Shown here one piece after another: positions 20,329-29,184 of a DNA stretch of 40,582 nt. How positions within the stretch are numbered: the stretch's first letter is position 1; every line of letters starts with the position of its first letter. The translations under genes were made by a program, and so were the position numbers. The stretch is from Deltaproteobacteria bacterium. Lineage in GTDB: Bacteria > Myxococcota_A > Polyangia > GCA-2747355 > JADLHG01. Below the pieces are notes generated by a model. The model was given only the letters and a program-made list of their open reading frames with translations, searched no databases and was not told the origin of the DNA. The stretch lies in the NCBI GenBank assembly GCA_020848905.1, contig JADLHG010000073.1, forward strand, positions 1 through 40,582, given 5' to 3'.

Positions 20329-21018
20329 ATGACGCGTAGACTCGTGCCGCCCCTCCTCGCCCTCGCGGCCTTCACCGCGCTCTCCGTCGCGGGTTGTGCC
20401 AAGGCCCCCTCCCCGACAGTTCCCGACACCGGCGCGCCTCCCGTCGACGCACGGACGCATGATGCCGCGGCGGACCAGCGCCTCGCCGACGCGGGAGCCG
20501 ACGGCGGCAGGTGCGGCCTCGGAAGGCGGGCCTGCGCGGGGCTCTGCGTGGCGGAAGCCAGCGGCTGCACCTGCGCGGGAGGTGCGCGGCCGGCGCCTGC
20601 CGAGTGGATGGCCTGGGTGCCGAAACCCATCCCGACCCCAGCCACCTCCTACGCCACGACGGACGACGCCGTCGTGGACACCCATACCTGCCTGGTCTGG
20701 CAGCGCGCGGTGCCGGGCGGCACGTTCACACTCCAGCAGGCCAAGGACTACTGCGCCGGACTGCGCCTCGCCGGCCACGACGACTGGCGCGTGCCGACGA
20801 CGGTCGAGCTCCTCTCCATCGTGGAGCGCGCCAACACGAACCCGGCCATCGACAGCACGGTCTTTCCGGAAACGCCCTCGACGGTCGATGACAACTGGAG
20901 CTGGAGCGCGACGCCGGTAGCGCGCGACGCCGGGTACGGGTGGATCGTGGGATTTCTCTACGGCGTGACCAGCCCGAACGATGTCAACCACCCGAGTCGT
21001 GTGAGGTGCGTGCGATGA
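20329..21018 (+). CDS. DUF1566 (Lcl C-terminal domain) lipoprotein
   Basis: 229-residue lipoprotein with a clear lipobox SVAGC (Cys23), an Asp/Ala linker (DTGAPPVDARTHDAAADQ), a small Cys-rich segment, then a DUF1566/Lcl-type domain at about residues 110-229. Domain marks are TCLVWQRA, an alanine-rich helix with a Cys, DDWRVPTTVEL, FPETP, NWSWSATP and the terminal VRCVR. Known: the domain occurs on surface proteins, including Legionella Lcl, and is thought to bind glycans or matrix. Its stop codon overlaps the next DUF1566 gene, so the pair is translationally coupled. Confidence 0.85.
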   Translation: MTRRLVPPLLALAAFTALSVAGCAKAPSPTVPDTGAPPVDARTHDAAADQRLADAGADGGRCGLGRRACAGLCVAEASGCTCAGGARPAPAEWMAWVPKPIPTPATSYATTDDAVVDTHTCLVWQRAVPGGTFTLQQAKDYCAGLRLAGHDDWRVPTTVELLSIVERANTNPAIDSTVFPETPSTVDDNWSWSATPVARDAGYGWIVGFLYGVTSPNDVNHPSRVRCVR

Positions 21019-21476
21019 AGAGGCGAGCTCGCCGCTCCGTCGCCGTGGTGCTCGGCGTCGTCGCGCTCGGCTGGCTCGCTAGAGACGGACGCACGGACGC
21101 GCCCCCGGGCCGCTACACGGTGACCGCCGAGACGGTGCACGACGGGGTGACCAAGCTCACCTGGCAGCGGCATCCGAGCGCCCAGCTCGTCGCCTGGAGC
21201 GACGCCGCGGCGGCCTGTGGAAAGCTGTCGACCGAGGGTACCGGGTGGCGAATGCCGTCGATCTCCGAGCTCGAGTCGCTCGTGGACCGGAGCCGTTACA
21301 ACTGGGCGCTCGACCCCGCCGCCTTCCCCCGCCCCCAGAGTCCGCTCGAAGACCGCTTCTGGAGCGCGACGCCCTCCGCCGGCACGCCAGGCTCCGGCTG
21401 GCAGGTCGACTTCTACCACGGCAACAGCAACACCCAGAGCAAGGCCACGAAGCTCTACCTGCGCTGCGTCCGGTAG
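21015..21476 (+). CDS. DUF1566 (Lcl C-terminal domain) protein with signal anchor
   Basis: 153-residue protein, second of a coupled pair (ATGA overlap). A short basic start (KRRARR) and hydrophobic segment (SVAVVLGVVALGWLA) form a signal peptide or membrane anchor, with no lipobox Cys. The remainder is one DUF1566 domain (KLTWQRH, GWRMPSISELESL, FWSATPSAG, WQVDFYHGN, YLRCVR). It is shorter than its partner and lacks the linker. The two may assemble on the outer surface or in the periplasm; this is inference. Confidence 0.85.
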   Translation: MKRRARRSVAVVLGVVALGWLARDGRTDAPPGRYTVTAETVHDGVTKLTWQRHPSAQLVAWSDAAAACGKLSTEGTGWRMPSISELESLVDRSRYNWALDPAAFPRPQSPLEDRFWSATPSAGTPGSGWQVDFYHGNSNTQSKATKLYLRCVR

Positions 21477-21675
21477 CGGCGAGGCAGCCGACCGCTGGGC
21501 GGCGGGCGCTCGAGCCCAGCACACCGTCACCGAGAATCGAACGCCCCGCGGCGGCTCCATTCACGGCCTGCGGGGGCCCGACCGATCTCCAACCGTCGCA
21601 TCTTCGCGTACTTGTCCCGCCATGACCACTGGCCTGGCCGTTGCACTTTCCACCGTCGAGATGTGGAGGATCCCC

Positions 21676-23175
21676 GTGCCCCGCCGTCGCTCCCTGGCCA
21701 GTCTAGCGGCCGCCCTGCTCGCCCTCGCGTCCCTGCTCGCCCTCGGGTCCCCGCTCGGGCACGCCGCTCAGCCGACGGCCAACCGACCGGCCGTCAGCGC
21801 CCCGGGCCTGCGGGTGACCACGGTCGCCGGCCGCAAGTACTACGTGACCTACCGGGTCTGCTCGGCGAAGCGCGCGGCGGCCTACCAGGACACGAGCAAG
21901 GCCTCGCGCTGGGCCACCTCCAACCAGACCTGGCAGTTCGGTGACGGCTTCTACCTCTTCACCGAGCTCGCCTCGGCGAGGAAGTTCGTGGGCTGCGGCC
22001 TCGAGCAGGCGGCGGAATTCATGCTGCGCGCCCCGAGCACCGAGGTGTCGCTGCGCGACACGATCGTCGAGATCCTCCTGCCCAAGGACGAGGTGGACCG
22101 TCGCGGCATCCGGACCGTGGCGCCCCAGCTCTCGTGGGCGAGGCGGGGGAGCGCCGAGGCGAGCGCGCTGCAGGACGTGCGCAATGCGACGGGACTCATC
22201 TTCGGCGGGTGGCAGGAAGACCCGGACTACCCCGCGGCCTCGTTCGCGCCGCTCGTCGGGGCGCCGCAGCTCGTGGTCACCGACCGCAGTCCCGGCTCGG
22301 TGCTGAACCAGGCGCTGGTGCGGGTGCGCGAATCCTCGCGCCCCGGCCGCCGCGCGCCCTCCGTCGGGACCGCCCGCGCGACCGCCTTCACCTACGACGC
22401 CGTCAGCGGCGAGGTGCGTGGCCTGGCGGGCCCACAGGCGAGCGAGAGCCGGCGCGCCGGGCACGCCGAGCTGCACGCTCTCTTCGCGGCCCGGCAGCTC
22501 GACGGGACCGCGGTGCTGGGCTACCTCGCCCGCCACTTCCCGCAGGCGACGCAGGCGCTGGATCGCCGCTCGGGCACCTGGGAGGGCTACACGGTGCGCG
22601 AGCACACGGAGAAGGCCTTCGGCGTGCTCACCGAGCAACTGCCCCACGTCGATCTGACCGGCCTCGCCGCGCGCCACCCCGAGATCAACCCGCGCCGCGT
22701 CCTGGCCCTCGCCCTCGCCCTGCACGACGTGGGCAAGCCGCGCACGCTCGAGCAAGCGCGCTCGCTGCTCACCCAGATCGGACGCGGGCTCCTGAGCCGC
22801 ACCGAGGCCGCGAAGCAGCTCGTGCCCCACGAGGAGCACAGCCTCGCCGCCATGACGCCGGTCCTCTGGCAGCTCGGCTGCAGCCCGGCGGAGATCAAGC
22901 TGGCCCGCTCGCTCGTGGAGAACCACACGCTCGGCCGGCTGGCCAAGGGGAGCCAGAGCTTCACCGGCGCGGTGCGCGAGCTCGAGGGCGCAGCCGCAGC
23001 AGCGGGGCTCGCCGCCGCCGACTACTACAAGCTCCAGCTCCTGTTCTACACGGCCGACGCGGGCTCGTACCCCGTGCTGCGCGCCGACCTTTTCGACCGC
23101 GCGGCCTCGGGCCGCCTGAGCCCCAAGGCCGTCCACTTCCAGATGATCGAGCTGCGCCTCGGCGACGGACGATGA
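21676..23175 (+). CDS. Exported HD-domain protein with unassigned N-terminal domain
   Basis: 499-residue exported protein. The GTG at 21676 follows GGAGGA by five bases and gives a clean signal peptide (PRRRSLASLAAALLALASLLALG, broken here only by its cleavage region near GHAAQ). The C-terminal part has HD phosphohydrolase features: His310 (VREHTEK), the HD pair His350-Asp351 (ALALHDVGKP), His385/His388 (HEEHS) and His417 (ENHTLG). The N-terminal ~200 residues (YYVTYRVCSAKRAAAY, then WQFGDGFYLFTELASARKF) resemble the R...GFYL/T...A pattern of ADP-ribosyltransferase-like folds, a weak match. An exported HD enzyme is unusual. Its stop overlaps the next lipoprotein start. Confidence 0.7.
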   Translation: MPRRRSLASLAAALLALASLLALGSPLGHAAQPTANRPAVSAPGLRVTTVAGRKYYVTYRVCSAKRAAAYQDTSKASRWATSNQTWQFGDGFYLFTELASARKFVGCGLEQAAEFMLRAPSTEVSLRDTIVEILLPKDEVDRRGIRTVAPQLSWARRGSAEASALQDVRNATGLIFGGWQEDPDYPAASFAPLVGAPQLVVTDRSPGSVLNQALVRVRESSRPGRRAPSVGTARATAFTYDAVSGEVRGLAGPQASESRRAGHAELHALFAARQLDGTAVLGYLARHFPQATQALDRRSGTWEGYTVREHTEKAFGVLTEQLPHVDLTGLAARHPEINPRRVLALALALHDVGKPRTLEQARSLLTQIGRGLLSRTEAAKQLVPHEEHSLAAMTPVLWQLGCSPAEIKLARSLVENHTLGRLAKGSQSFTGAVRELEGAAAAAGLAAADYYKLQLLFYTADAGSYPVLRADLFDRAASGRLSPKAVHFQMIELRLGDGR

Positions 23176-24032
23176 CGCGCCGCCGCCCGTCAGCGTGGGG
23201 ATCGATGGTCGTCTTGCTCTCGCTCGCCTGCGGATGCACGAGCACGACCCCCGCCGGCGAGGGCAACGAAGGCGAGCCGTGCTTCGCCAACGGGACCTGC
23301 TACGCGCAGCTCGTCTGCAACGCGCAGAGCCTGTGCGAGCGCCGCGCGACGACCGACGCAGGAGGAGCGTCGAGGGACCAGGGTGGTGGAGCCGGTTGCC
23401 CTTGCGACCTCGTGGGCGCTTTGCGTTGCGCGGGCGAAGCAGCCCAGACCTGCGGGCGCGACCAACGTTGGCAAACCAGCCAAACCTGCGGCCCATCGAC
23501 GACGTGCGTGCGCGGCAAGTGCGTCGAGGGCGGAAGCGGCTGTCCGTCGAGAGGCGAGTACGATGGCGTGGCGATCGTCGGGGAGATTCGGGATGCGGTC
23601 GCGGTGACCGGGTGCCGCCTCGGGGACGGAAAACCAGTGGCCTACACCGAGGATCGGGCCGAGGAGCATGCGCGCGAGGTCGTCATCAGCGCGCCGGGCT
23701 GCGCCAACCCCAGCGCCAGCCTGAACCTCTCCACGGTCTTTGGCCTCGACGTGAGCGCCAAGGTCTCTTCCACGACAACCGGGACGAGCCCGACCGTCGT
23801 GGTGCCACAGAACCGTTTCTGGACCGCGTACCGCCAGACGGTACGCCTGCACCGCTTCGCTACGCTCTGGAATGGCTCCCGCTACGTCGGCTACGCCTCT
23901 GTCACCGACTGGCGCTACGACAAGGTGATCGCCACCGGCAACCAATGCCCGGTACCTAGCCCGCTCCCGGCGAAGTGGTTGAGCACGGAGAAGCTCTGCC
24001 TATTAGCCAAGATGAACTGCACCTGCCCGTAA
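23172..24032 (+). CDS. Cys-rich lipoprotein
   Basis: 286-residue lipoprotein, family not recognised. The lipobox is LSLAC (Cys20). An EGF-like or small Cys-rich segment follows (GEPCFANGTCYAQLVC, then CGPSTTCVRGKC), a layout common in myxobacterial surface proteins. A C-terminal domain from about residue 125 contains VAIVGEIRDAVAVTGC and ends in MNCTCP. The start overlaps the stop of the HD-domain gene (ATGA), so both are probably made together and may act at the same site outside the cytoplasm. Confidence 0.7.
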   Translation: MTRRRPSAWGSMVVLLSLACGCTSTTPAGEGNEGEPCFANGTCYAQLVCNAQSLCERRATTDAGGASRDQGGGAGCPCDLVGALRCAGEAAQTCGRDQRWQTSQTCGPSTTCVRGKCVEGGSGCPSRGEYDGVAIVGEIRDAVAVTGCRLGDGKPVAYTEDRAEEHAREVVISAPGCANPSASLNLSTVFGLDVSAKVSSTTTGTSPTVVVPQNRFWTAYRQTVRLHRFATLWNGSRYVGYASVTDWRYDKVIATGNQCPVPSPLPAKWLSTEKLCLLAKMNCTCP

Positions 24033-24092
24033 GCGCCCGCTCGACGCCCTCCTCGCCTCTCGCGTAGAGTGGCCGCGCGCGGAGGCGCCCCC

Positions 24093-25652
24093 ATGTCCGA
24101 CCGTAAGCGCTACCAGGATCTCTTCGAGGCGCGCGAGACTTTCTCGCCGGCCGAGATCCGCTTCGAATACGTTCGCCGCACCCTGGGCCTCTTCCTGGGT
24201 CCGCTCGCCTTCGCCCTCCTCGTGCTGCTCCCGCCCGCCAGCCTGCCGCTCCCCGCGGCGCGCCTGGCCGCGGTGCTGGCGTGGGTCCTCATCTGGTGGG
24301 CCACCGAGGCCGTGCCGCTGCCCATCACGGCGCTCCTCGGCCCGAGCCTCTGCGTCGTGACCGGCGTCGGCAAGGCCGCCGAGACCTTCGCTCCCTTCGG
24401 CGACCCGATCATCTTTCTCTTCCTCGGCAGCTTCATCCTGGCCGAGGCCATGTACGCCACACGCCTCGACCGACGCTTCGCCTTCGCCATCCTGGCCCGC
24501 CCGGCCGTCTCGGCCACCAGCACGCGCATCTTCGTCGTCTTCGGTCTCATCACCGCCGGCATGTCGGCCTGGCTCTCGAACACCGCGACCGCCGCCATGA
24601 TGTACCCCATCGGGATGAGCATCCTCTCGGCCCTCTCGCAGCTCCTCTCGAGCGCCGAGGGGCGAACCGTGGACCTCTCGCGGCTGCGCTACGGCACGGC
24701 GCTGATGCTGGTGGTGGCCTACGGCGCCTCGATCGGCGGCATCGCGACGCCCGTCGGCACGCCGCCGAATCTCGTGGCCATCGGCCAGCTCGAGTCGCTC
24801 GCCGGCATCCGCATCTCGTTCTTCCAGTGGATGGTGATGGCCACACCGATCATGCTCGTCATGCTGGCCACGCTCCTCGTCTACCTGCGCCTCGCGCTCC
24901 CCCCAGAATCCGAGCAGATTCCCGGCAGCACGTCGCATGTGGCCGAAGAGCGCCGCGCCCTCGGCCCCTGGACCAGCGCGCAGCGCAACGTGCTCATCGC
25001 CTTCCTCGTCACGGTCGCGCTCTGGGTCTTGCCGGGGCTCCTGGCCCTCTTCCTCGGCACGGACGCGCCGCTCTACCGCACGACGCAGCGCTATCTGCCC
25101 GAGGGAGTCGTCGCGCTCCTCGGCGCGCTCCTGCTCTTCGTGCTGCCCGTGGACTGGCGGCAGCGGCAGTACACGATGACCTGGAACAACGCGGCCCGCA
25201 TCGACTGGGGCACGCTGCTCCTCTTCGGCGGCGGACTCTCGCTCGGGGACGCGATGTTCAAGACGGGGCTCTCGAAGTACGTGGGCCAGGCCATCGTGGG
25301 GCTCACGCACGCCCGCTCTCCGGCGGCGCTCTCGTATCTTTTCGGAGCGACCGCCATGGCGCTGACCGAAACCACCTCCAACGTGGCGGCCACGACCATG
25401 GTCTGTCCGCTGGCCATCGCCGCGGCCAAGGCGGCGGGGATCAGCCCCGTGGCTCCGGCCGTCAGCTCGGCGCTGACCGCCAGCATGGCCTTTCTCCTCC
25501 CCGTCTCGACCGCCCCGAACGCGATCGTCTACGGCTCGGGCTGCGTCCCGATCACCGCCATGCTGCGGCACGGAGCGGTGCTGGACCTCGTCGGTCTGGT
25601 CATCATTCCGGGCGCGGTGCTCCTTCTCTCGCGCCTGCTCGGGCTGGCTTGA
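24093..25652 (+). CDS. DASS/SLC13-family anion symporter
   Basis: 519-residue inner-membrane transporter of the divalent anion:sodium symporter family. It has the two signature SNT-type motifs of the VcINDY fold: SNTATA at Ser162-Thr164 and TSNVAATT at Ser429-Asn430, each near a Gly/Pro-rich loop (GTPPNLVA; STAPNAIVYGSG). Expected substrates are dicarboxylates such as succinate, or sulfate-like anions, driven by sodium or protons. The ATG at 24093 has GGAGG about nine bases upstream. A strong hairpin follows the gene. Confidence 0.88.
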   Translation: MSDRKRYQDLFEARETFSPAEIRFEYVRRTLGLFLGPLAFALLVLLPPASLPLPAARLAAVLAWVLIWWATEAVPLPITALLGPSLCVVTGVGKAAETFAPFGDPIIFLFLGSFILAEAMYATRLDRRFAFAILARPAVSATSTRIFVVFGLITAGMSAWLSNTATAAMMYPIGMSILSALSQLLSSAEGRTVDLSRLRYGTALMLVVAYGASIGGIATPVGTPPNLVAIGQLESLAGIRISFFQWMVMATPIMLVMLATLLVYLRLALPPESEQIPGSTSHVAEERRALGPWTSAQRNVLIAFLVTVALWVLPGLLALFLGTDAPLYRTTQRYLPEGVVALLGALLLFVLPVDWRQRQYTMTWNNAARIDWGTLLLFGGGLSLGDAMFKTGLSKYVGQAIVGLTHARSPAALSYLFGATAMALTETTSNVAATTMVCPLAIAAAKAAGISPVAPAVSSALTASMAFLLPVSTAPNAIVYGSGCVPITAMLRHGAVLDLVGLVIIPGAVLLLSRLLGLA

Positions 25653-25669
25653 GAACCGCGCAGCAGGCC

Positions 25670-25686
25670 CCGCCCCGCCGGGGCGG
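25670..25686 (+). terminator. Hairpin downstream of the anion symporter
   Basis: CCGCCCC-GCC-GGGGCGG makes a perfect 7-base-pair GC stem with a three-base loop, 18 bases after the symporter stop. A short T-containing tail follows (GAAGATTTCC). It is a probable intrinsic terminator. Confidence 0.55.
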
Positions 25687-25798
25687 CGAAGATTTCCTGC
25701 GACGCGCCTCCTGACGGCGGCCCCTCTTGACGGCGGCGCCGATTCTCTGCGAGACCCGCATGGGTCGGACCGCTGTTCCGAACCAGGAGGCCGTCCCC

Positions 25799-26440
25799 GT
25801 GAGATCCGCCGCAACCCTGTGCCTGCTCCTGCCGGTCGTGCTCGCCACCGGCTGCGCCTCGACGCACTTCCGCACGAACTTCCGCTCCACCGGCGAGTTC
25901 GACCTGGCGCGCGACCAGGCCATCACCGACCGCTTTCGCCAGGCAGCGCGAGATCCAAGCCCGGGGCCCGCCCACGTGCGCGTGCTCGTGGACTCGCTGC
26001 CGGTGGGGCTGACCTACAAGGACCACGTGCTCGGCGTGGCTTCGGGCTACGGTCACCAGATCCTGGGCAAGTTCGACCTCGCGCAGGCCAGTGGAGCCTT
26101 TCCCGACTACCGCACGCGCTGGCGCAAGTACCTCTGCTACCCGCAGATGCCGCTAGCCTGGGTGACGCTCGGGATGTGGGTGGTCTTCGTCCCGGCCTTC
26201 TATCCGTGCTTCGCCGGGGGCGCGGTGCAGAAGACCGAGATCGTGGACGCGGTGAAGAAGCTCGTCGGGGCGAGCGGAGGAGACGTGGCGATCATCACCT
26301 TCACCGGGGAGCGCAGCCTGGCCGAGGCGATGGGGGCCAAGGGCTTCGTGGTGCGCATCGACCCACGCTTCAAGGGGCAGCCGTTGCCCACCAAGCCCAA
26401 TCCGCCCGCGGGGCGGCCTGCGGGCGGGCTCGAGATCTGA
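25799..26440 (+). CDS. Lipoprotein of unknown function
   Basis: 213-residue lipoprotein. The GTG at 25799 is chosen because AGGAGG lies eight bases upstream and the product starts directly with a signal sequence ending in the lipobox ATGC (Cys19). An internal hydrophobic stretch (LAWVTLGMWVVFVPAFY) near the middle could be a second membrane segment. The C-terminal part contains VKKLVGASGGDVAIITFTGERS, an alternating strand-helix pattern. Family not recognised. It is convergent with the next gene, with 16 bases between the stops. Confidence 0.65.
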   Translation: MRSAATLCLLLPVVLATGCASTHFRTNFRSTGEFDLARDQAITDRFRQAARDPSPGPAHVRVLVDSLPVGLTYKDHVLGVASGYGHQILGKFDLAQASGAFPDYRTRWRKYLCYPQMPLAWVTLGMWVVFVPAFYPCFAGGAVQKTEIVDAVKKLVGASGGDVAIITFTGERSLAEAMGAKGFVVRIDPRFKGQPLPTKPNPPAGRPAGGLEI

Positions 26441-26456
26441 GGAGCGCGGCTGGCCC

Positions 26457-27812
26457 TCAGTTCGCGCAGAGCATCCCGACCTTGGTGGTCGCGGTGGCGT
26501 CCTTCGTCGTCGCGGTGAAGGTCAGGGTCCGCAGGCCGCCGCCCTTCACATCGGTCACCTCGCAGTCGGTCACAGCCTTGCCCGCCCCGATGGGCAGGGT
26601 GCAGCGCACGCCGGGCCAGCTGGGCTTCTTCTCCTCGATCCAGGAGACCTCCACCTCGGTCTTGGTCGTGCCCGTGTTGGTGAAGGTGGGCCACATCTCG
26701 CCGCACGCGCCGGAGGCGAACGAAACCGTGACCTGACCGACGGTGAGGTCGGCCGGGGGCAGCGGCGCCGCCTCGCCACCGTCGGCGGCGGGCTCGGCGC
26801 CCGAGAAGAAGTCCGCGCAGACGAAGCCCTCGAGGGTCTTGCCGCCGACGACCCAGGGCGTGTTCACCACCTTCCACCCCGCGCCGCCGGAGCAGGCATT
26901 CCCCGAGGCGGAGTTGAGGCCCGCGAGTACCTCGGTGACGGTGGCGTTGAAGACGGACGCGTCGGCCGGCAGGTTCTTCGCCTTCGGCACGAGCCCGAAG
27001 GCCTCGAGCTTCGCGCCGAGGGTACAGTCCTGCTGGGTGAGCGTCTCGGCGGTGGTGCCGAAGCCGAGCACCGGCAACGTCCCGTAGGTCGTAACGCCCT
27101 GCCCGTAGTAGACGAAGCCTGCTATGGGACAGGTCATCTTCCCGAGCCAGTTCCGGTAGCAGGTGCGGACGTTCACCGGGAGCTCCCAGCGCTGGTTGTA
27201 GTCCGTGTTCTGCGTGAAGGTCTGGAACTTGGCCACGCACCCCGGGTCGAAGGCCGACGCGGGCTGCGGCGTCACCACGCTGGCCGAGAAGTGGTCCGCG
27301 CAGACGAAGCGCTCCACCGCGCCACCACTGCCCGGCACGTTCGCCGCCCAGAAGACGCCCGACGGGCAGTCCGCGGAACCGGTCTTGGGCAGGGCCGCCT
27401 GCAGCTCCGTCACGACGCTGTTGAAGGCCGCGGTGTCGCCCGGCAGGTTCTTCACCGGATCGATGAGGCCGTAGTACTCGAGCTTCGCGCCGAGGGTGCA
27501 GCCCTGCACGTCCAGGAGGCTCGCCACGATCGGGGCGAGCGGCGCGTAGCGATAGATGACGGCTCCTTGCGTGAGAGCGCCCGCTTTGGTGCACGCCACC
27601 CCGCCGGCCTTGGCGACGCCGTTTCCGTCGGCGCAGCGCCAGGTCTCCGCCTGCTGCGCGGCGTAGTACGCGTCGAGGGGGAAGGCGATCTTCGAGCAGC
27701 TCTCGAGGCTCGAGGCGCGGCGCTCCGACTCCCCGGCCGCCCCGCGGGGCCCGCCGCAGCCGAGCAGCGCCGAGGACAGCAGCACCGCACGCATCCATCC
27801 GAGATGGCTCAT
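26457..27812 (-). CDS. Lipoprotein with two repeated domains and a CARDB-like C-terminus
   Basis: 451-residue lipoprotein. ATG at 27812 follows AGGGAG and begins a short signal sequence with the lipobox ALLGC (Cys19). Two homologous domains of about 145 residues lie at ~38-178 and ~190-337. Each contains CTLGAKLE, a KNLP segment, a VTE helix and ends in FVCADHFS or FVCADFFS. A third domain (about 350-451, PADLTVGQVTVSF, PTFTNTGTTKTEVEVSW) looks like a CARDB-type Ig-like adhesive domain. Function unknown; the layout suggests a surface binding protein. A long open frame upstream of 27812 is not supported as coding. Confidence 0.7.
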   Translation of the reverse strand: MSHLGWMRAVLLSSALLGCGGPRGAAGESERRASSLESCSKIAFPLDAYYAAQQAETWRCADGNGVAKAGGVACTKAGALTQGAVIYRYAPLAPIVASLLDVQGCTLGAKLEYYGLIDPVKNLPGDTAAFNSVVTELQAALPKTGSADCPSGVFWAANVPGSGGAVERFVCADHFSASVVTPQPASAFDPGCVAKFQTFTQNTDYNQRWELPVNVRTCYRNWLGKMTCPIAGFVYYGQGVTTYGTLPVLGFGTTAETLTQQDCTLGAKLEAFGLVPKAKNLPADASVFNATVTEVLAGLNSASGNACSGGAGWKVVNTPWVVGGKTLEGFVCADFFSGAEPAADGGEAAPLPPADLTVGQVTVSFASGACGEMWPTFTNTGTTKTEVEVSWIEEKKPSWPGVRCTLPIGAGKAVTDCEVTDVKGGGLRTLTFTATTKDATATTKVGMLCAN

Positions 27813-28199
27813 GGTCCACTCCCTAAACGAAGGTTCGTCGACTTTGGGATGCCTCATAGCAACCGCCGTGCCGATGCCGACGCGACCCGCCTGGCGGCGA
27901 ACCTTGCGTAAGTGCACCGTTGGGCGCCCAGGGCGAGCCCGAGCCGCTGCGCGCCGCGCGAACGGAAGGTGGCCTCCGGGCCCGCCGATCGACCGATTTC
28001 CAGAAGCGCTCCGGGCCCGCCGCACGGCAAACTGCGGGCCCGCCTGGCGGCAACGGCTGTCGCCTGGAGCCTGCCGTGGCACCGCATGGCCCGCCCGGAC
28101 CGGGTAACCTCCAATAATAACGAGCCCCGACGAAGGAGCCGTTCCGGTCCGCAGCTTGCAAAGGTCCCCGGGCGACCCGTCATCCCGGAGATCCGAGCC
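27813..28199. other. Intergenic region between divergent genes
   Basis: About 390 bases between two divergently read exported-protein genes. No convincing gene is present; open frames here have poor, Arg-rich composition. The region contains the motif CGGGCCCGCC three times (near 27977, 28011 and 28036). It also holds AGCCCGAGCCGCTGCGC at 27936-27952, found again at 15787-15803. Promoters for both genes presumably lie here, but I cannot place them. Confidence 0.5.
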
Positions 28200-29153
28200 A
28201 TGCTTCGCACGTCCGAAGTCCGTACCCTCCGTGGCCTGACGCTCCTCTGCAGCCTGCTCCTCGGGGCCGGCCCGGCGATGGGCGCCAAAGCCGCCTCCAG
28301 CGCCGGCAGCTCCGAGGGTCTGACCCCCGTCGCCTACCTCCGCCAGCTCTTCGCGCGCTACGGCGAAGAGGGCGTCCGCCGCGCGCAGACGCCACGAGTC
28401 ACCTCTCTCGTGCATCAGCTCGCCGCCCCGCAGCTCGCGGTGATCGGCGAGGCCTTCGACCAGGGGGAGTGGTTCTTCCACAGCGGGATGTTCAGCACCG
28501 ACAACGTGCCGTGGAACGAGCGCGAGGCCCGCGAGCAACACGCGCGCGGCCTGCGCCAGGCCCACGACGCGATCCACGGCAACCTGATCCAGCTCGCCGG
28601 GTTGGTCGCCCTACCGAGCTTTCAGCCCCCCGCGTGGGAGCTGCGCTTCGCCGCGCGTCGTACGGACCACGTCATCGAGCCGCGCCCCACGCCTCAGGCC
28701 GAGGTGCAACAGATCCTCCGCGAGATCTTTTCCAGCTTTGGCGGCGGGCGCTGGACCTACCGCTTCAAGCGCGGGCAGGCGGAGCTCGACTTCCGCGAGT
28801 CGTGGGGGATCACGGGCACCAAGACCACCGCGGTCCAGCTCGGCGCGAAGCGCCTGAGCGCCGTGCAGCGCGACTGGGGCGTGGTGGACGCGACCGAGAA
28901 GGGCTACCAGGGCCGCGAGCTCCCGGGCGGCGGCTACGTGGTGGCCCAGCTATCGATCAAGTACCGTGGGCGGGGCAAGGAAGCCTTCGGCGCCGCTCCG
29001 AACCACGACGAGTCCACGTACCAGTACATCCCCGCCGACCGGCAGAGCGCGGTCGAGCTGAATCGCGGGCAGTACCTGGCGCTCTGGCAGGCGCGCGGCA
29101 AGCGCCAGGTCGAGCGGATCGTCGAAGCGGCGCGGCCCAAGGCGCCTCGCTAG
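28200..29153 (+). CDS. Secreted protein of unknown function
   Basis: 317-residue protein with a signal peptide (hydrophobic GLTLLCSLLLGAGP, likely cut after AMGA). The mature part has amphipathic helices (TPVAYLRQLFARYGEEGVRRA) and a C-terminal portion with strands (WTYRFKRGQAELDFRE, GYVVAQLSIKYRGRG). The family is not recognised. GGAG lies about 12 bases before the ATG. It is followed 31 bases later by the Rieske oxygenase gene on the same strand. It could be the first gene of that transcript, but nothing in the protein ties it to methylamine use. Confidence 0.65.
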   Translation: MLRTSEVRTLRGLTLLCSLLLGAGPAMGAKAASSAGSSEGLTPVAYLRQLFARYGEEGVRRAQTPRVTSLVHQLAAPQLAVIGEAFDQGEWFFHSGMFSTDNVPWNEREAREQHARGLRQAHDAIHGNLIQLAGLVALPSFQPPAWELRFAARRTDHVIEPRPTPQAEVQQILREIFSSFGGGRWTYRFKRGQAELDFRESWGITGTKTTAVQLGAKRLSAVQRDWGVVDATEKGYQGRELPGGGYVVAQLSIKYRGRGKEAFGAAPNHDESTYQYIPADRQSAVELNRGQYLALWQARGKRQVERIVEAARPKAPR

Positions 29154-29184
29154 CCCGGACCCCGACCGCCACCTCGGAGCGCCG

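Noticed and set aside
24003-25814. 603-codon minus-strand open frame opposite the anion symporter
   Set aside because: Highly charged, Arg/Glu/Gly-rich and without motifs; the symporter on the other strand is certain.
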